From positions 1 through 64,000 of the forward strand of contig CANPZC010000002.1 of NCBI GenBank assembly GCA_947589355.1: a stretch of DNA of 64,000 bases. Reading direction: 5' to 3'. The position numbers and the translations under genes are program-made. Below, piece after piece: positions 60,060 through 64,000 of this stretch. The notes under the pieces were generated by a model. That model did not search any database and was not told where the DNA came from. It worked only from the letters and a program-made list of their open reading frames with translations. The DNA comes from an uncultured Clostridia bacterium. GTDB taxonomy: Bacteria > Bacillota > Clostridia > Oscillospirales > Ruminococcaceae. Numbering within the stretch: position 1 is the first letter of the stretch; each line of letters starts with the position of its first letter.

Positions 60060-62558
60060 ATGTTCAAAATGGTATTCAAAAATCTCACGGGGCAATTTAA
60101 AAAGCAGCGAATGTTGTCGGCTCTTTTGGTGCTGAATATAATAGTTTCCTGCCTTGTAATATGCTTTTCATACGGCCTTTACCAAAATTATAATGTTGTT
60201 ATCAAAGAGGGAGAGAGCGAGGAGCTGAAAGAGCTTTATGTTTATACAGACAAAGAACACAACGTTCCTCCAAGCGATAAGACCGATGTAAGAAGCGCTG
60301 CGGACATATCTCCCTCTATGTTCATGGATATGATGAAAAGCTGGTCTGACGATACAAAAAGCAATATTGAAGATGTAACAGTTGAATTTATTGTTGAGAC
60401 ACCTATGTCTGTAAATTATGACAATAACGCCGCAGACGAATGGTATTCTGATGACAAAGAGCCATATTACATGACCGTTGGATACCATATAGGCATTGAC
60501 GGAGACAAGTTTATTGATACTTCCCGCGCAGGTCAATATTTTACCGAGGAGCAGTATAACAGCGGTGAAAAGATGATAGTGCTTGACGAGAGTATGTTTT
60601 CTGAATCAAATATTTCTGTCTACAGCGAAAGTGTTTATATAGACGATGAGGTCAAAGAACTTAACTGGGCATACAGACATATCCCCTCTGATGCCGATCA
60701 TGTTATAATAGGGGGAGAAAGTTATAGAATAATCGGTAATATGCCGACCGGCACCCTGCCGAAATATGTTGCGGCGATCCCTCTGCCTGCGCTTAGTGAT
60801 AAAGCAAAGGTTGAGCTTGGTTCTGCTCATGACAATACAGATAAAATGTACAGATCCAGATGCTGCATAATATCATTCAACGAACCTGTAACGCGTGAAC
60901 AGTATGCAGATATTAAAGACTCACTCTCTTATCTGGGCAGCGATGTTTATCTGCAAGATATACAGATCACCGAAGCAAAAGAAATATATTACTACAAAAC
61001 TATCATGCTCATTTCGGTAGTTATTGCCGTGCTTGCAGCGATAAACATGGCAATACTGTATCGCTATATACTTGAAAAACGCTCGTCGCATCTTGCTATT
61101 TTCAGAATATGCGGCTGCTCAAAGGGCGGGGCTGTAGCTTCGTATCTTTTAGAGTGCCTTTTAATAAATATACCGCTGTTCATACTTACACAGCTTGTTT
61201 ATCATAAGCTTATCATGCCGCGGCTTACTTCTCTCTTCCCGAATATGGCAGGCGCTTACAGCTTTAAACTTTACGCCGCAATATTCGATATATACATAAC
61301 CGCTTCAACGCTTGTAATGCTCGTGATGATAATACACACCGTTCGCTCTCACAGCCTTGTTGCGCTTAAAAGCGCAGGCAAGTCAACAGGAAAAGCAGGC
61401 GGTATTATGAAAGTATTTGAAGTTATACAGCTGGCGGCGGTGCTTTCAATGATGGTGCTTATCGTTTCTGCGATAATTTCAAGATATGCGCTTTACACGC
61501 CGTTTGAAAAGTATTTTGACCGCAAGGGCTATCTGGTGGAAGCGACAGACCCCACAGTTTATGATAAAGACTTTGAAGATGCGGCAGGCACTTCGGATAT
61601 TACTATGTCGCAGATGATGTCACGAGTGATAGGCGATGTTAATTTTGGCGGTATTGCATATGATGATGAATTTATAGAAAGCTATGCTCCGCCCCTTGAA
61701 GACGGTGTGTGGCTTTCGGATACCGATATCACATACGAAAAGGACGGATACATACCTGCCGTTATTACCTACTGCGGCGGACGATATAAGGTGGGCGACG
61801 AGCTTACGCAGGAATTTCAGTTATCCGACAATGACGGCAATTTGCAGACAATTACAGAAAAAGTCAAAATCATAGGTATTTTAAAAGATAAGGCAAGTAT
61901 TGCTTCGTATGTTTTAGATAAGCCGCTTGCACATGAGGATCACAGAGACATTTATAATGTGTTCAGTGACGGCTTTGAAGAAAATGACTGGCTTCTTACA
62001 AGGCTGTCAGATGAATATGCCTGCTTTAAGGGCAGCGGCGTGGTGTGGGGAACACAGTTTGTGTTCTATGACGGCTTGAGCGATGAAGAATTTGCAAGGC
62101 ACGGCGATGACCTGAACCGTCAATTCACGGCAACAAAACTCTCCGTGATACGCAAAAACAGCATGAAATACATATATGCACAAATGTATACCCTTTTCCC
62201 GATTGCTGTTTGTATCTTCATACTTACGATAATTTCTACCGTATCAATAAGCGCGATATACACAAAACGGCAGCTTAGGAACTATGCTATTTTCTACATC
62301 TGCGGTGCAAGGTGGCGCACCTGCGCATTGCGAAGCCTTAAAAACAGCGCAATTACCTGTGGTATAGCAAGCATTTTGGCGGCTGCAGTGCTGATTGTAG
62401 GCAAACTGACATTCTTTAAAGAAACAGTCATTTCGTTCGGTTGGTGGCACTTCGGGGTATGTGCAGGAGTTATAGCGCTCTACCTCGCACTGTCAATGAT
62501 AATGCCGCTGATGATAATAGGTTCTAACCAGCCGAAAGAAGTGCTCAAAGAAGATTAA
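60060..62558 (+). CDS. FtsX-like ABC transporter permease
   Basis: 832 residues. One N-terminal helix near 18-40 is followed by a large extracytoplasmic domain (about 45-305), then a three-helix FtsX core near 312-440, a further helix near 453-475, a second outside domain and three C-terminal helices near 705-820. This matches the MacB/BceB-like permease design of exporters of peptides or lipids. The core carries AILYRYILEKRSSHLAIFRICGC. No ATP-binding subunit gene is in the window; it may lie beyond the right edge. AAGGAGG precedes the ATG. Confidence 0.82.
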   Translation: MFKMVFKNLTGQFKKQRMLSALLVLNIIVSCLVICFSYGLYQNYNVVIKEGESEELKELYVYTDKEHNVPPSDKTDVRSAADISPSMFMDMMKSWSDDTKSNIEDVTVEFIVETPMSVNYDNNAADEWYSDDKEPYYMTVGYHIGIDGDKFIDTSRAGQYFTEEQYNSGEKMIVLDESMFSESNISVYSESVYIDDEVKELNWAYRHIPSDADHVIIGGESYRIIGNMPTGTLPKYVAAIPLPALSDKAKVELGSAHDNTDKMYRSRCCIISFNEPVTREQYADIKDSLSYLGSDVYLQDIQITEAKEIYYYKTIMLISVVIAVLAAINMAILYRYILEKRSSHLAIFRICGCSKGGAVASYLLECLLINIPLFILTQLVYHKLIMPRLTSLFPNMAGAYSFKLYAAIFDIYITASTLVMLVMIIHTVRSHSLVALKSAGKSTGKAGGIMKVFEVIQLAAVLSMMVLIVSAIISRYALYTPFEKYFDRKGYLVEATDPTVYDKDFEDAAGTSDITMSQMMSRVIGDVNFGGIAYDDEFIESYAPPLEDGVWLSDTDITYEKDGYIPAVITYCGGRYKVGDELTQEFQLSDNDGNLQTITEKVKIIGILKDKASIASYVLDKPLAHEDHRDIYNVFSDGFEENDWLLTRLSDEYACFKGSGVVWGTQFVFYDGLSDEEFARHGDDLNRQFTATKLSVIRKNSMKYIYAQMYTLFPIAVCIFILTIISTVSISAIYTKRQLRNYAIFYICGARWRTCALRSLKNSAITCGIASILAAAVLIVGKLTFFKETVISFGWWHFGVCAGVIALYLALSMIMPLMIIGSNQPKEVLKED

Positions 62559-62573
62559 AAGGAGGAAGAAAAA

Positions 62574-64000
62574 ATGTTTTCTATTATGCGAAAAGATCTG
62601 AAAAATATGTTCACAGGGCAGCGGCTGCTGGCAGCGCTTTTAGTGCTGAACATTATAGTTTCCTGCCTTGTTATATGTTTTTCTTACGGCGTGTACTATA
62701 ATTACAACAAGCTTATTGACAGCGGCGAAGCCCCTGCGGAACTGACATTTTCGCAGACTGAAAGTCAGCTTTACTCTGAAAGCAGCGTGTATTGTGCAGA
62801 TGTTACCCCACAGCAGATAATGGGATTTGTGTCTGATCTTTCGGACAGCACGCGCCGCGCCATAAAAGATATGACAATAATGTGGCTGACAACTTCTCCT
62901 GCCGTGATAAACGCAGATGACAGCGTAGACGGCGTTTTTTACAGCGAAAACAACAAAGAGGGAGTATTATGTTTTACAAACACTCTTTCTGTAGACGGCG
63001 AGATACGCTGGTCTGAAAATTACAGCCCTACCGCCATTTGCTCTCCCGAAGAATTTACAAGCGGCGAAAAAATCGTGTACGTTACAAAAGATATGTTTGA
63101 CATAAATGCGCACTTTACAAATGCCTTGCCCGATGCGCAGGACAGCTTGTTAAATGTCATCTACAACACTTTGCAAGACGAAGAATACATAAAAATAGGC
63201 GGCGAAAATTATAAGGTAATGCCTGCGCCCGAGGGCAGTCTGCCTGATGAAAAAAATATGTACATATCGCCGTTTGCCGCGCCCGAAAACGCACGGCTTT
63301 ATTCAATGGGCAGTCAGGTGCTTATTCAGATGCGGTTCAAAGATAATATCACAAAGCAGTGTTATGATGATATTTCAAAATGCATCTCGGCGGCGACTGA
63401 CAATAAAATTGCGGCAGACCCTATAGAGTTTACAGACGTCAGCGAAATAGAGTTTTACAGAACGATAATGCTTTTGTCGGTGCTTATTTCGGCGCTTGCC
63501 GCTGTGAACATGGCAATCCTCTACAGATATATACTTGAAAAACGCTCGTCACAGCTGGCGATAATGCGAATTTGCGGCTGCACAAAAGGCAAAGCGGCTG
63601 CATCATATCTGTGCGAATGTCTTGTGGTAAGCTTACCGCTTTTTGCACTTGCAGAGCTTGCGTATTCCAAGCTGCTGACACCGCTGCTTTCAAAAGTTTT
63701 TGTAAATTTGCAGGGCGCTTACAGCTTTAAACTCTATGCCGAAATATTCGTTATATATGCTGTCTCACTTACGGCGGTAATGCTTGCTATGATATGCGCG
63801 CAGGTAGCAAAACACAGTCTTGCGCAGCTTAGAAAAAGAACCGCGACCGCCAAAAAATACGGCATAATGAACGTTTTTGAGGTATTGCAGCTTGTTGTTG
63901 TTCTTTCGGTAATGGTGATAATAGTTTCAGCTATAAGCGCAAGAAACGAAGAATATGCGCCATTTAAAAAGTATATAGAAAGGCGCGGCTATATGGCAAT
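62574..64000 (+). CDS. Second FtsX-like ABC transporter permease (cut by window end)
   Basis: Open from ATG 62574 (AAGGAGG upstream) to the last base, 475 codons without a stop; absent from the track because it is incomplete. It is a paralogue of the upstream gene. The N-terminal helix LLAALLVLNIIVSCLVICFS is almost identical to that protein, and the core AILYRYILEKRSSQLAIMRICGC differs in only a few positions, whereas the outside domains differ much more. 15 bp separate the genes. The two probably form a heterodimeric permease with an ATPase encoded to the right. Confidence 0.82.
   Translation, partial: MFSIMRKDLKNMFTGQRLLAALLVLNIIVSCLVICFSYGVYYNYNKLIDSGEAPAELTFSQTESQLYSESSVYCADVTPQQIMGFVSDLSDSTRRAIKDMTIMWLTTSPAVINADDSVDGVFYSENNKEGVLCFTNTLSVDGEIRWSENYSPTAICSPEEFTSGEKIVYVTKDMFDINAHFTNALPDAQDSLLNVIYNTLQDEEYIKIGGENYKVMPAPEGSLPDEKNMYISPFAAPENARLYSMGSQVLIQMRFKDNITKQCYDDISKCISAATDNKIAADPIEFTDVSEIEFYRTIMLLSVLISALAAVNMAILYRYILEKRSSQLAIMRICGCTKGKAAASYLCECLVVSLPLFALAELAYSKLLTPLLSKVFVNLQGAYSFKLYAEIFVIYAVSLTAVMLAMICAQVAKHSLAQLRKRTATAKKYGIMNVFEVLQLVVVLSVMVIIVSAISARNEEYAPFKKYIERRGYMA

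Overview
The window looks like chromosomal DNA from a low-to-mid GC, spore-forming-lineage Firmicute, most like Ruminococcus/Oscillospiraceae of the gut. The evidence is the heavy use of ATA, AGA and AGG codons, the Firmicute-type gene order, a T-box, two sporulation genes (sigG and a 27-residue spoVM), an oxygen-independent NrdD/NrdG pair, and NrdR, LacI-type and SigA-type sites. The species cannot be fixed from the sequence alone. No phage, insertion sequence, transposase or CRISPR array was seen. Almost everything is core genome.

Layout. 1-726: the end of glyA, then a gene-free stretch rich in palindromic repeats. 655-6986: rarA, a DUF951 protein, prfA, tsaC/sua5, coaE, a lytic transglycosylase and an M18 aminopeptidase. 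7044-8964: glmS with its own promoter. 9050-22415: one tight thirteen-gene array, yicC-remA-gmk-rpoZ-priA-def-fmt-Zn peptidase-rsmB-rlmN-prpC-prkC-rsgA. It couples nucleotide supply, transcription, replication restart, translation start, rRNA modification and PASTA-kinase signalling. It ends at a bidirectional terminator facing a minus-strand pair, a GH3 beta-glucosidase (bglX-like) and spoVM, which is missing from the ORF track.

25066-32771: a HAD phosphatase, an XRE-cupin regulator, an AMP-forming acyl-CoA synthetase, a YcxB-like membrane protein, aroB-aroA-aroC (late shikimate pathway) and a DUF4364 protein. 32803-35052: tRNA-Ser(GGA), a repeat-rich spacer, a cysteine-rich protein and sigG. 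35049-37068: a tyrosine T-box controlling a GNAT acetyltransferase and tyrS. 37092-44496: dnaD and a DnaI/DnaC-like loader, then malQ, lepA, two small membrane proteins and hemW. 44567-46809: an orphan HlyD-type lipoprotein with two membrane proteins of unknown role. 47037-50016: nrdD-nrdG behind a paired NrdR operator. 50110-54996: an M16 peptidase-like pair, lgt and folD. 55042-57748: rpsO-pnp with large intercistronic hairpins. 57796-59888: an acetolactate-synthase-like large subunit with a degenerate TPP motif, plus ilvN. 60060-64000: two tandem FtsX-type permeases, the second cut by the window edge.

No clearly new multi-gene system was found. The best leads are: the unannotated spoVM and the cysteine-rich protein gene with a SigK/SigE-like promoter beside sigG; the TPP-motif-deficient ALS large subunit retained beside ilvN; the unusual C-terminal extensions of PrkC and Lgt; the orphan HlyD/membrane-protein cassette; the T-box-controlled GNAT; and two families of palindromic intergenic repeats.
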